From contig NZ_CP137080.1 in the NCBI RefSeq assembly GCF_036324365.1, positions 2,666,001 to 2,730,000 of the forward strand: 64,000 nt of DNA. The letters are read 5' to 3'. Source of the stretch: Microbacterium limosum (GTDB lineage: Bacteria; Actinomycetota; Actinomycetes; Actinomycetales; Microbacteriaceae). Under the pieces are notes generated by a model that was not told where the DNA came from, made no database searches, and was given only the letters and a program-made list of their open reading frames with translations. Position 1 is the first letter of the stretch; every line of letters starts with the position of its first letter. Shown here in pieces: positions 52,117 to 61,450 of this stretch. Position numbers and translations under genes: made by a program.

Positions 52117-52746
52117 TCAGTCCTTCGGCCGAATCGAAACCATCCCGTCGTTGGCGACAAAGGTTTCAAACGCAGGGTCTATGTATCGCTCACGCCAGTC
52201 GGGATCGAACGCGTCGAGCGCTTCATCGACTGCGCTGTGGTTACTCGCAAGGTCGAGCACAAGGTGCGCCTTACCGCTAGCGACGAGGTCGATCGGACTG
52301 ACCGCGACTCCACGCGCCACCGGCATCTCGAACCACGACGCGGGGTCGTTTACGAGCATCTCCTGCTCGATCTTCTCTACCACTGCCACGACGTAAGCAA
52401 GCTTCAGGCGATTCTCGCCCGTGATGTTCTCTCCCCGCCGCCACTTCTGAAGCGCGGGTACCGAAACTCCGGTGAGGCGTGCCACGTCGCGCCAGGCGAA
52501 TCCCCAGTCGTTAAGCCGCCCAAGCAGGTCGGCTGGGCGCTGCCGACCAAGCAACTGGCAACTCTGAGAAAGGTCGTCTTCCCACGCACGCCGATGCAGT
52601 TCCCGCGTATCGCCATCAAGGTGACGTACCTGCTGACGAATGGTTCCGACGTGCTGACTCAACGTTGTTCGTGTCTCACCGACCTCAGGAAGGCCGACGT
52701 ATCCACCCGTGGGGGCAAGCCTTTCTGTCGCTGACAACGATGTCAT
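52117..52746 (-). CDS. HTH-domain regulator, XRE/antitoxin-like
   Basis: A 209-residue protein. The middle holds a helix-turn-helix (FAWRDVARLTGVSVPALQKWRRGENITG). The C-terminal third has WFEMPVARGVAVSPIDLVASG and LVLDLASNHS, recalling the Xre-MbcA-ParS toxin-binding domain (sPidLl.sG). It may be an antitoxin or repressor for the neighbouring genes. It overlaps the TIGR04255 gene by 4 bp and precedes the unknown 225-residue gene. The assignment to the MbcA/Xre class is tentative. Confidence 0.7.
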   Translation of the reverse strand: MTSLSATERLAPTGGYVGLPEVGETRTTLSQHVGTIRQQVRHLDGDTRELHRRAWEDDLSQSCQLLGRQRPADLLGRLNDWGFAWRDVARLTGVSVPALQKWRRGENITGENRLKLAYVVAVVEKIEQEMLVNDPASWFEMPVARGVAVSPIDLVASGKAHLVLDLASNHSAVDEALDAFDPDWRERYIDPAFETFVANDGMVSIRPKD

Positions 52747-53525
52747 CGAAGAACCTCCTGTCTCAGTTTCTCAGTGATAAGGGACTCAAACACAGACCTA
52801 ATGGGGACATGTAGCGCGTCGAGCGTGTCCGTCACGAACAGAGGATCGAACTCCGGGACACCGCGACTGATGGGTTGCCACGCTCCATCCATGTCGATGA
52901 GGAAGAACGGCCCTGATCGTTCAGCGGGCCGAACCAGATTCGGTGAAGAGGCGACTGCCTGTCCATCGCCTATGCCGTATCGAACGGTATAGGACAAGCC
53001 GGGCTCAGTCTTGACGATCGTGACGCCTTGCGTCTCCTGAATCGGAGCGCCGAGAACATTTGACAATCCCTGCGGGCCGAGCAATTCCGGAGCAACCCAC
53101 TCCGACCAGTTGGTGGCCCCTGCTTCCGCGGGAACCCGAAGCTCATCGATGTATCTCAGACCGATGCGTTCGACTCCATCGAGAGGCGCGATGTCGTTCC
53201 GGGCGTGCAAGGCGGTCGCGACCAATGCGCTGAAAGCCTCCCAGCCCTCGTACCTCGTCGTCTCTACCGCCACGGCATCAGGTCGCAGAGTCACGCTTTG
53301 GTGAAGACTCCGTGAGACGAAGCGCGGATGATGCGAGACCTGCTGCTTGCCCGATGGCAGTTCAACATCGACGACTTGCTCCACCCGAAGAATGGGTAGC
53401 GCGTCGCGCAACACGGCACCTACCGCTTCTACCTCGGCGGCCGACAGTTTCCGGCGCACAGGATGTCGGATCTCCGCAACGACAAGAGCGATGGGCGCGT
53501 GAGGATAGATCTCCCGGTCGGCCAT
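52743..53525 (-). CDS. TIGR04255 family protein
   Basis: A 260-residue protein of the sporadically distributed TIGR04255 family. Matches include YPHAPIALVVAEIRHP at the start, RIGLRYIDELRVP in the middle and DTLDALHVPIRSVFESLITEKLR at the end. Its biochemistry is unknown. It is the first gene of a three-gene operon with an HTH gene and a novel gene, next to mobile DNA, as expected of a defence or toxin-antitoxin module. A palindromic operator candidate lies 36 bp upstream of the ATG. Confidence 0.82.
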   Translation of the reverse strand: MADREIYPHAPIALVVAEIRHPVRRKLSAAEVEAVGAVLRDALPILRVEQVVDVELPSGKQQVSHHPRFVSRSLHQSVTLRPDAVAVETTRYEGWEAFSALVATALHARNDIAPLDGVERIGLRYIDELRVPAEAGATNWSEWVAPELLGPQGLSNVLGAPIQETQGVTIVKTEPGLSYTVRYGIGDGQAVASSPNLVRPAERSGPFFLIDMDGAWQPISRGVPEFDPLFVTDTLDALHVPIRSVFESLITEKLRQEVLR

Positions 53526-53560
53526 GGCTCGATGCTACCGGAATAGAAACTGAAAGTGAT

Positions 53561-53575
53561 ACCAACAACGTTGGT
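53561..53575. promoter_or_regulatory. Palindromic operator candidate before the TIGR04255 operon
   Basis: ACCAACAACGTTGGT is a 6-bp inverted repeat with a 3-bp centre, 36 bp upstream of the TIGR04255 ATG at 53525. It is likely bound by the operon's HTH protein. The local sequence is AT-rich relative to the genes around it. Confidence 0.5.
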
Positions 53576-53666
53576 GATTCAGCAGCACTAGCGCCCCCAC
53601 GCCCGAAGGCCAACGTGGCTGCGACGCCAGGGAACACCTCCGTGGCGACGCCGCCCGGCGTCAACG

Positions 53667-55511
53667 TCAGCTCTCGTCATCCATGCGATCAACGTCATCA
53701 GTCGATTCTGCTCGAACGGCGTGATAGTAGGGCGTGAACGCGAGCAAGAACGCCATCCACCACGCGTACAGTGCCGCATCACCGCCCGACTCAGCCTCAT
53801 CCAGGAGACCGTGCGCAACGCGGTTGCGCAGGTTCGGGCCGGTCGGCCCGCAGAAGAGGGCTCGAATGTTCCACGCGAGGTCCTCACCGAGAACCTCATT
53901 CGCTTCCGGAAGCTCCATGAGCGCGCTCAGCCCTGGCTCCATCTCCGTGTCATTGGTTTTCAGGTTGCGCGTCTCAACTCCGCTCGCCTGCAGTGCGCCC
54001 CGCACGCAGGCTTCGATCGTGGGAGCAAGTATGAACAGTGACTCGGTCACCCGCCCGTAGTAGCCGTGATGGAGCCCGCGGGCATAAAGGCTCTTGCGGT
54101 CCGCCGGCACGAACCCTGAGGCGGAGACGATCACCTCGAAGTCCCGGATGTCGAGTCGGTAGTTCGTCGAGAATTGCATCACCGCTGGCCGGATGTGCGC
54201 GGTCGCGATCGCAGCAACGTGCAGTGAGTGGTTCTTCACCATCTGCGCCCATCGACTCGGATCGACGCCGGAGCGAAGCCTGTCTTCGTCTGTGCTGTGG
54301 ACTTTCCGCGCATCGTCCGTAATTGTCGAGCTCGGCACGATGTTCAAGAGCCCCGTCTGATTGGAGGACTGGAGCGCGTCTTCGAAGGTCTGGAGCGGGG
54401 CCGCCGAAAACCACCTAGCGAGACCTCGAATGAGGTCGGTGTCGTTCGCGATTGCTTCCGCCTGCTCGACGATCGGAGACAGGTCGATCGGACCGCTGCG
54501 GACCTTCTGCATCTCGCCAAGCGCGCGCTCGCCAGCCACCCGAATCAACCTCGGGAGCTTCCTGACACGCTTTCGTGTGCGCTCACTTCGGAGGTGCCGC
54601 GGAACCTCACGGTAGGAGCTGTAGGCATTGCCTAGGAAGTTTCGCGCGACGAGACTCGAGTCTCTCCGTCGCTTTGCTTCTTGCCACCACGTATCGCCGA
54701 TCGCCTCTCGACTCGGTGCCGCTAACGCGTCGGCGTCATTGCCCCGTCGCCACCGGATCGACTCTTCGAGGAGCTGAACCTTCGCATGGGCAGTGAGCTC
54801 GGCGCTCGCCAGCGCGTCGAGCCTGTCGGCGATCTCTGCGGAGTGGCCGTTGAAGTAGCGGGCGCGTCGCATCGCCTGCGCGACGTGCCACGCGGCGATG
54901 GGCTTGCCGCCTCGAAAGGCTTCGAGCGCCCGGGCTGTAAGTGCCTGAACGCCGTCATTGAGGCGGTAGCGACCCGCTATCTCAGCGGCGCGGATCCACA
55001 TCTGCATCAATTGGTCGTCGGGGTCGGGTAGCAGTGAAAGTGCCGCAACAATCTCGGCGTGCTGCTTGGCGAGTGAGAATCGCCGACCCCGATCGCTCTC
55101 TCGAACTAACAAGATGTCGCACATGCGCGCCGCGAGCACGGATGGAGGAACCTCTTCAAGAAGTAGGCCAAAGAACTCGAGCGCTTCATTGTCCAGGTCG
55201 TCGGGCAACGCCGTGCGCTTGCCTCCGAGTGACATCAGCGGCGTATACGGGCTATCCCAGTCAGACCCGTCGAGCATCATCCCGGCAATTGCCGAGAGGC
55301 TCCGATACGCGTGCGCCCCTGCGGACTCGCTGTCGAGGTCATCCGCGAGCGCCTGGAAGCGACTGTGCGCGTCGATTAGCGTGTCGTCGCCGACGATTGC
55401 ATCCACATCGATCGCAGCGAACATCTCTCGTGCCGTCTTCGTCACCGGCCGAGCGTATCGAGTCTGGCCGACTGCCGGCGACACGCCCGAGCAGCCGGTC
55501 ACGGCCGTCAT
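53667..55511 (-). CDS. Large DUF4209 family protein
   Basis: A 614-residue soluble, largely helical protein. The C terminus carries the DUF4209 signature: GPNLRNRVAHGLLDEAE holds the RNxxxHG motif and FILAPTIEACVRGALQASG precedes it. RN-x3-H resembles the catalytic motif of HEPN ribonucleases, which suggests, but does not show, RNase activity. The start is ATG 55511 (GGAG at -14) or GTG 55445. It sits alone between the TIGR04255 operon and the Tn7-like core, so it is probably transposon cargo. Confidence 0.75.
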   Translation of the reverse strand: MTAVTGCSGVSPAVGQTRYARPVTKTAREMFAAIDVDAIVGDDTLIDAHSRFQALADDLDSESAGAHAYRSLSAIAGMMLDGSDWDSPYTPLMSLGGKRTALPDDLDNEALEFFGLLLEEVPPSVLAARMCDILLVRESDRGRRFSLAKQHAEIVAALSLLPDPDDQLMQMWIRAAEIAGRYRLNDGVQALTARALEAFRGGKPIAAWHVAQAMRRARYFNGHSAEIADRLDALASAELTAHAKVQLLEESIRWRRGNDADALAAPSREAIGDTWWQEAKRRRDSSLVARNFLGNAYSSYREVPRHLRSERTRKRVRKLPRLIRVAGERALGEMQKVRSGPIDLSPIVEQAEAIANDTDLIRGLARWFSAAPLQTFEDALQSSNQTGLLNIVPSSTITDDARKVHSTDEDRLRSGVDPSRWAQMVKNHSLHVAAIATAHIRPAVMQFSTNYRLDIRDFEVIVSASGFVPADRKSLYARGLHHGYYGRVTESLFILAPTIEACVRGALQASGVETRNLKTNDTEMEPGLSALMELPEANEVLGEDLAWNIRALFCGPTGPNLRNRVAHGLLDEAESGGDAALYAWWMAFLLAFTPYYHAVRAESTDDVDRMDDES

Positions 55512-55589
55512 GGACTTAGATCTCCGCTACGCGAGGAATGCCATACCGATTAGGCCACACCGACGCCCGTCCGCGGAAACGCTGGATCA

Positions 55590-55874
55590 GTGTCGAAGCG
55601 AACCAGACCCGAGGATGCGGCCTGGAGCGACTACGCGGGCAAGCTCGCCACGAACCTTCAACGGCTCCGCCACGAGCGCGGGCTCAGCCAGGAGGACGTC
55701 GCATACCGGTCCGGCCTGACGCGCTACACGTACCAGAAGTACGAGAAGGGCGAGTCGAAGCCGGGAACGCCGGCGAATCCGACGATCCGCACGCTGCTCG
55801 CGATGTCGCAGGCGCTGGACGTCGATCTCACTGAGATTCTTCCGCCCGACGCGCCCGACCTTCGGCTTCGCTGA
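55590..55874 (+). CDS. Small XRE-family regulator
   Basis: A 94-residue protein with one Cro/C1-type helix-turn-helix (NLQRLRHERGLSQEDVAYRSGLTRYTYQKYEKGESK). It starts at a GTG and converges on tniQ, overlapping its 3' end by 47 bp. The position beside the transposition core suggests it regulates transposon or cargo genes. The ribosome site is weak. Confidence 0.8.
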   Translation: MSKRTRPEDAAWSDYAGKLATNLQRLRHERGLSQEDVAYRSGLTRYTYQKYEKGESKPGTPANPTIRTLLAMSQALDVDLTEILPPDAPDLRLR

Positions 55875-58221
55875 ACTCGAAGGCGCGCGACAACTCACGG
55901 TGCACGTCGGCGCCGAGCGCGGTGAGGGCGAGTGGCTGACCTCGGAACGCACGGTGGATCAGCGGGCCACCGGCATCCACCCCGATCCGTCTCATCTGGT
56001 TCGCGAGGATGCTCAGCGTCACTCCGAGCTCGGTCGCGGCGGCCGTCATCGTGCCGTGGCGGGCGACGACGAGGAATCGATCGGCGCGCTGTGTGGCGTC
56101 CTGTCCGACGAGGATCCGGCGCAGTAGCGGCGAGTCGCCGGCGCGTGGGTCAACCCGGATCGCGGTCGCTCGGCTCGCGCTGCCGCGGACTCGGCGCGGG
56201 ATCCCAGCGGCCTCGAGGTGGCGGTTGATCGTGGTCATCGTCACGCCCACCTCCGCGGCTATCTCAGGGATGGTGCGGCGCTCGTCGATGTAGCGGCGCC
56301 GCAGCCACTCCACATCGATGTCAGCCCTCCGTCGACCGATGCGAATCTCGACGCCGACCTCCTCGAGCACGCGGCTGACGGTCTGACGGGCGACCCCGTG
56401 TTCGAAGGCGATCTCTCTCACCGACTGCCCCGCGGAGTACGCCGCGACCGCGCGGGTCGGCTTCACTGCGGCCCGGGCGGGGCGAGCTTCCGGCCATTCG
56501 CCCCCGCCCGATGCGGCGACATCTACAATCACGCCGGCGAGGTCGAGGTCCGGCATCCATTCCACGGGCTCATCGATGTGCCGCGCCTTCAGGAATGCAG
56601 TCGCCGAGTCGTTGAGCTCACGGGAAACGACTTCCGGCAATCCGTCGCGAAACGAGCGAACTTCGGCGAACGAGGGGAAGCCGGCCTCTTGAGCGAAGGG
56701 CGCCCGCGCCACGCGATTGCCGCTCAGTAGGGCGTAGAGGTGCGCGCGGGCCGTCTGCCACCGCCGATCCCCACCGGGCAGGACGTTCGCCATCCGGCAG
56801 ATCTCGCGCCACTCGTCGCGGGGCAGGATGCCGGAGTAATCGATGACCCGCCGGCGTGCGAAGTCGATCGGCGTCGAGGTCTCATCGAGGAACGCGACAA
56901 GCCGAGCGATCGCGCGGATAGTGTCGGCCTCGGGTGCGTTGCGGCCGAGAGACCGCATGACGTGGCTGACCTGGCGTCCCTGTGCTGCGGGATCGAGGAG
57001 CTTGATGGCCGAGCCGTGAGTGAGGCGGGTGCCCACGAAGACCACGGCTGCCGCCAGCGCACCGCCGGCGATCTCCGCATCCAGGCGCCGTGGTGCGAGG
57101 CGTGAGGTCCATTCGGGCCACAGGACGGCGGGAAGCTTTGCGGCTCTCGCGGCCGGATCCACCACCGACATCGTCACCGCCTGAAGGGTCGCAGTAGGAC
57201 GCCTCATTCGACCGAGCGCACGGCTTACGTGGTCGCGCAGTGGCGGGGAGTAGTGGTCGAGCGCGGTGTGGACGCTGACGCGTCCGCGCAGCAGGTCAGT
57301 GACCCGGTCGCCCGACTGCAGCGCAACGAAGGCGATCGTGTTGCCGAGAGCAACTTCTCGGGCAGTGCTTGGCCGCAGATCCACCTTGCCGGTGCGCTTG
57401 TGAGACGCGATCGGTCTCACGTCAACCTGGCCCGCAGGCATCCACTCGAAATGCTCTCCGTCGACGAGCGCTTGTCGTGCCGCGCGTGACAGCAGCAGCA
57501 TGTCGGACAGCACCTGGACGGTGCTCGGTCGACCGCCGGCGTAGATGCCGAACTCGCCGACGCCGGTAGCGATGACCCTCAAGATCGCACGTTGCGCTTC
57601 GCGAGTCTCGGAGTCCGCCGCCACGAACTCCTCGCTCGAAGTGAGATCGACTCCGCAGCGCGCGCCTAACATCGGCGGCTCGGTCGGCGGTCTGTTGTGA
57701 CAGTGCCCGGGTTCCGGAACGATCGTGAGGGGATGGGCGAGGAGCCGGGGCGGTTGGCCGCAACCCGGGCACCGGTCGACGAGTAGACGCTTGTGGCGTT
57801 GGCAGGCGAAGCCGAACGGGAACTGCCAGGACAGGCGCCAGCGGCCTCCCGAGTCGGCGAGACACTCGGGGCAGTAGCGGGCGGCTACTCCCGTGGCCGG
57901 GCAGGACGCGCTGATGCGTCCCTGAGGCGTGAGGCGGATGGCGTTCGCGGCGAACGTGGTGCGGGTCATCGCGCGGAACTCGTCGCCCGACCGGCCGGTC
58001 GCCAGCTCGAGGTTGCTGAGCTGCTGAGGTTCGAGCGCAGTGGACCAGGCCCGTGAAGATTGGGATCCAGCGGCGGGAACCTCGTCGCTCCCGATCAGTC
58101 CGAGCGCTCGAGCCATCTCGCCGACAGTCGCCCCATAACTGTGGGCCATGAACTCGACCCAGGAATCGAAAGGTTCATCCGGGAGCGGCATCGCGACGTG
58201 GAGCAGGCGCCGGAGGCTCAT
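55828..58221 (-). CDS. tniQ: TniQ/TnsD-like target selector with three C-terminal HTH modules
   Basis: A 797-residue protein. The N terminus is TniQ-like: PLPDEPFDSWVEFMA at the start, then a zinc finger region YCPEC (about 116-120) and CQRHKRLLVDRCPGCG (about 141-157). A long middle region is unassigned. The C terminus has two HTH-like repeats (AGQSVREIAFEHGVARQTVS and RTIPEIAAEVGVTMTTINRH) and a LysR-like HTH (VARHGTMTAAATELGVTLS). Such an array suggests recognition of a specific DNA target. Confidence 0.85.
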   Translation of the reverse strand: MSLRRLLHVAMPLPDEPFDSWVEFMAHSYGATVGEMARALGLIGSDEVPAAGSQSSRAWSTALEPQQLSNLELATGRSGDEFRAMTRTTFAANAIRLTPQGRISASCPATGVAARYCPECLADSGGRWRLSWQFPFGFACQRHKRLLVDRCPGCGQPPRLLAHPLTIVPEPGHCHNRPPTEPPMLGARCGVDLTSSEEFVAADSETREAQRAILRVIATGVGEFGIYAGGRPSTVQVLSDMLLLSRAARQALVDGEHFEWMPAGQVDVRPIASHKRTGKVDLRPSTAREVALGNTIAFVALQSGDRVTDLLRGRVSVHTALDHYSPPLRDHVSRALGRMRRPTATLQAVTMSVVDPAARAAKLPAVLWPEWTSRLAPRRLDAEIAGGALAAAVVFVGTRLTHGSAIKLLDPAAQGRQVSHVMRSLGRNAPEADTIRAIARLVAFLDETSTPIDFARRRVIDYSGILPRDEWREICRMANVLPGGDRRWQTARAHLYALLSGNRVARAPFAQEAGFPSFAEVRSFRDGLPEVVSRELNDSATAFLKARHIDEPVEWMPDLDLAGVIVDVAASGGGEWPEARPARAAVKPTRAVAAYSAGQSVREIAFEHGVARQTVSRVLEEVGVEIRIGRRRADIDVEWLRRRYIDERRTIPEIAAEVGVTMTTINRHLEAAGIPRRVRGSASRATAIRVDPRAGDSPLLRRILVGQDATQRADRFLVVARHGTMTAAATELGVTLSILANQMRRIGVDAGGPLIHRAFRGQPLALTALGADVHRELSRAFEFSEAEGRARRAEESQ

Positions 58222-59336
58222 GCGACGGACCGAGGCTTGCTCCGCTTGGCCGCGAGCTTCTTCTCCTCGAGCTCCATTGCAACGACCTCCCGCGCATCCT
58301 CGGCTGCCACGTCGATGTCGATCTCGTCCAGCACCGCACGGGTCAGTTCCTCAGTGCCGTCACGCATGGCGTGCACAGCACCGAGGGTGATCAGCTTAAA
58401 GAGCGAGCCGATCATTCCGGTTGAGCGTTCGTAGAGGTAGTCCGCTTGCTCACGGAGCATGTGCGGTCGCGCGTTGGCCAGCACAAGGCGCGCGTCGATC
58501 GCGCCCAGCAAGGTCATCCAGGTCTTTCGGTGCTCACCGACCGGGTGCGCGAATGGCGGGAGGGTCAGGCGTGTCCAACGCCGCGCGATCTGCGACATCG
58601 CGAGCTTCTTGTCGGTCTTGCTTTCACTGAGCAGCCCTGTGCTGCTCATGTTGACGCCTGTGAAGAGGAAGGTCGCCGGGTACTCGTTGGCGAGCCACTT
58701 CAGCTCGTTGGCCAGCGCGACTCCCTCGTCGGTGTGGATCTTCAGGAAGTGCACGTCGTCGACGATGATCAACCGCGTGCCGTGACGGCGAACCGACTCG
58801 GCTGCCAGCGCAGCCAGGTTTCGGTTGCGCAGGTATCGGCTCCTCGAGGCGTCGGCGGAAGGATGGTTGTAGAAGTTCAGGATGGACTCGTTCAACGCAC
58901 GCGTCGTCGTGTTCCCGGAAAACGCCACCCTGCAGACGGGGATGTGGAGCGTCTGCCCGTCGTCGAAGTCACGTCCGTGCCGCAGGATCTGCCGTTGGTG
59001 AAACGCCCGCCCGAACGCGTCGACGGCGGTGGTCTTGCCGAGCCCGGGCGGCGAGTCGATGACCGCGGCGCCCTTCACCCGAGACGGGCCCTGTTGGTTC
59101 GCATCGAGCAGGTCCCAGAGGCGTCCGTTCAGCCTCACGACCTGCGGAGTCTTCACCAGGAAGTTCGCGTGATATCGCTCGCGGTGGTAGTCGTAGGCGA
59201 CACGCTCGTCCTCGCTGAGCTCCTCGATCTGTCTCGCCGACAGCCGCTCGGGCTGCTCAAGGGCTGGCGCTTCGGCGAAGTCCCGCCACCCCTCCCAGCG
59301 AGAGAGGAGTTCGTCGCGCTCGAGCGGAAGGATCAC
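58218..59336 (-). CDS. tnsC: TnsC/TniB-like AAA+ ATPase
   Basis: A 372-residue AAA+ regulator that links target selection to the transposase. Walker A SPPGLGKTTAV (about 96-106) and Walker B LIIVDDVHFLK (about 187-197) are intact, with sensor-type FLFTGVNMSS and an RRWTRLTLPPF arginine region. It overlaps tnsB and tniQ by 4 bp each. Confidence 0.92.
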   Translation of the reverse strand: MILPLERDELLSRWEGWRDFAEAPALEQPERLSARQIEELSEDERVAYDYHRERYHANFLVKTPQVVRLNGRLWDLLDANQQGPSRVKGAAVIDSPPGLGKTTAVDAFGRAFHQRQILRHGRDFDDGQTLHIPVCRVAFSGNTTTRALNESILNFYNHPSADASRSRYLRNRNLAALAAESVRRHGTRLIIVDDVHFLKIHTDEGVALANELKWLANEYPATFLFTGVNMSSTGLLSESKTDKKLAMSQIARRWTRLTLPPFAHPVGEHRKTWMTLLGAIDARLVLANARPHMLREQADYLYERSTGMIGSLFKLITLGAVHAMRDGTEELTRAVLDEIDIDVAAEDAREVVAMELEEKKLAAKRSKPRSVA

Positions 59337-61450
59337 AGGTCCTCCAGGAGGTCGATGTCGTCGAGGTCCTCTTCGATGAGCTCGTCGGCGGTGAGCGCGA
59401 GCGGATCGTCGTTTTCGCTCGCCTGTGCTGGTGAGAACGAGACCATGCCCAGCTCCTCGCTCAGATCCGGTCCAGCCGTCTGCTGCGCGATCTGCTTGGC
59501 GATGTGCGGGAAGAACGGGCTGTCTGGGCCGTCCGCGGTCTCGGCGAGCTGGGCAGCCAGTCGCGCGCTAATGCGCTTCTCGGCAGGCGTGCTCGCACGG
59601 CCGGCACCCCACCGTTCGAGGAGTTCACCGAGCACTTCGGACACATTCACACCGTTGCGACGGTCGAGAGCGATGCCCTTGGCGTACTCGAGGGCGTCGA
59701 AGCTGAACGGCACCGGGACCTTCGGCGCGTGCTCCCAGCGCAGCACGTGCCAGGAGTTGTCGTCGGGGTCGTTGAAGTAGATCTGCGAGAAGTCGTCGGG
59801 GTTCACCGAGAACTGCCACTTCCGCTTGCTCTTTGCCATCGCCCGTGATCGGTCGTAGTACTTCCCGACGATGTCGCCGTTGTAGCGGAGAGTGCCGACC
59901 TCGACGCCGTAGTGGTTGAACTTGCGCTTCACGACGGGGAGCATCTCGAGCAGCAGGTTCGGGTTCGATGGGACACGGATGCGGCCGGCCACCGCGATCC
60001 CCTGCTCGAACTTCTGAGCGGGGCTCATCTTGGCCGCCGGCAGCTGCGAGTCGACAAGTCCGTCGTGCGGGCGAACGTGGTAGATCGTCGCGATCCACTC
60101 CCGCAGGATCTGCTCCAGCTGCGGGATCGTGTAGACGGCTTCCACCTCGGGCGCCTCACCCCGCGAGGCGATGTCTGAGCCCTTGTAGCCGGGTAGCTCT
60201 TGCAGCACCTCGTTGATGGTGCGGAACCACCGTTCCACCCACGCCTTGTCGGTGCCGGTATAGACGTGCGCGGGCTGGATGGAGATCCCGAGTCGCTGGC
60301 ACACGCTCGCCACGTGGATCGACATGAATGGCTTACCGTGATCGATGATGATCGTGTCGGGAAGGATGCCGGGTCGGCGGAACCGCAGCGCCTTGAGGTT
60401 CTCGACGTCGATAACGATGTTCTCGGGTACGCCGTGGAACGGCCAGGTCGCTCGGTCGCCCCACTCCGCCGGCATCTCGCGCGGCATGAGCGCTTCCATC
60501 AGCACTCCCGCGACATCCACCGCCTTGGTCGAGACGGGCGCAAGGCGAAGCCCGAGGATCGACCGGTCGTAGAGGTCGAGGGCAACGGTCAGCTCGGCGC
60601 GTATCCACTTGCCGGTGACCGGCGCGACGCCGAAGACGTTGAGGGGTGTGGTGTCGAGGACGACGTACTCACCGGGTCTTGTCGCGACCAACCGTCCGTA
60701 CGGCACGGGCGGCCGTGTGTCGATGGATCGTTGCGCGCGCATGCTCGCGCCGAACGTCCCCTTGCCACGGGTGAGTTCGGCGACCGCGTCGCGAGCGGTC
60801 GAATCGGAGGGGATCCGCACATCGGCATCCGGGTATTCCCGGTTGACCCTTGCCAGCACGATCGCGAGCGTGGTCGTGACGCTGCGCTTGGCGCCGCGCA
60901 CGTTCTCCTCAACGACGCGCCGGCACATGTCAACCCAGCGCGGATCGAGGCCGGAGAGCGCCGGCGTCCACGATGTCTTCCGGAAGTCGAGCAGCGCGAG
61001 ATCTTCGCCCTCGTCGAACCGATCGTCCCAGCGCTTCAACGTCTTCGGACTGACTCCGAGCTCTGCAGCCTTGGTACGACGACGCTGGTGAATGGTTGTG
61101 AGCTTCGGGTTGTACTCCGGTCGAGGCTCGTGCGGCTGAGCGAGCGTCGGCAGCCCCGACGCAAAGCCCGTGCGCATCTCGCGGATGTGCGCGGCCTTTG
61201 TTCGCGCCTCATCGCGTTGCGCTTCCGTCGCGTCCGCCCAGATCAGCGCGAGCGGTGTGAGTGCGACCTCCTCCGACGGCAGTCCGAATGCGTCCATCGC
61301 GTCGCGAAGGAGCTCGACGAGTCGAACCCGTCGGGTTCTCTTGGCGCCGTCGACGAGGACGACGGCATCGCCGGCGATCTCGATGACGGTGCAGAGACAG
61401 CCGTCGTACGAGACGGTGCTGCCGACCCGGATTTCAAAGTTGTGGCTCAT
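59333..61450 (-). CDS. tnsB: TnsB/TniA-like DDE transposase
   Basis: A 705-residue rve-fold transposase of the Mu/Tn7 type. An N-terminal HTH (KAAELGVSPKTLKRWDDRF) is followed by the catalytic triad: Asp near 265 (YVVLDTTPLNV), Asp near 370 (IIIDHGKPF) and Glu near 404 (DKAWVERWFRTINE). The last two are about 34 residues apart, as in DDE(35)E enzymes. The C-terminal acidic tail (EEDLDDIDLLEDL) may bind TnsC. All key residues are present. Confidence 0.94.
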   Translation of the reverse strand: MSHNFEIRVGSTVSYDGCLCTVIEIAGDAVVLVDGAKRTRRVRLVELLRDAMDAFGLPSEEVALTPLALIWADATEAQRDEARTKAAHIREMRTGFASGLPTLAQPHEPRPEYNPKLTTIHQRRRTKAAELGVSPKTLKRWDDRFDEGEDLALLDFRKTSWTPALSGLDPRWVDMCRRVVEENVRGAKRSVTTTLAIVLARVNREYPDADVRIPSDSTARDAVAELTRGKGTFGASMRAQRSIDTRPPVPYGRLVATRPGEYVVLDTTPLNVFGVAPVTGKWIRAELTVALDLYDRSILGLRLAPVSTKAVDVAGVLMEALMPREMPAEWGDRATWPFHGVPENIVIDVENLKALRFRRPGILPDTIIIDHGKPFMSIHVASVCQRLGISIQPAHVYTGTDKAWVERWFRTINEVLQELPGYKGSDIASRGEAPEVEAVYTIPQLEQILREWIATIYHVRPHDGLVDSQLPAAKMSPAQKFEQGIAVAGRIRVPSNPNLLLEMLPVVKRKFNHYGVEVGTLRYNGDIVGKYYDRSRAMAKSKRKWQFSVNPDDFSQIYFNDPDDNSWHVLRWEHAPKVPVPFSFDALEYAKGIALDRRNGVNVSEVLGELLERWGAGRASTPAEKRISARLAAQLAETADGPDSPFFPHIAKQIAQQTAGPDLSEELGMVSFSPAQASENDDPLALTADELIEEDLDDIDLLEDL

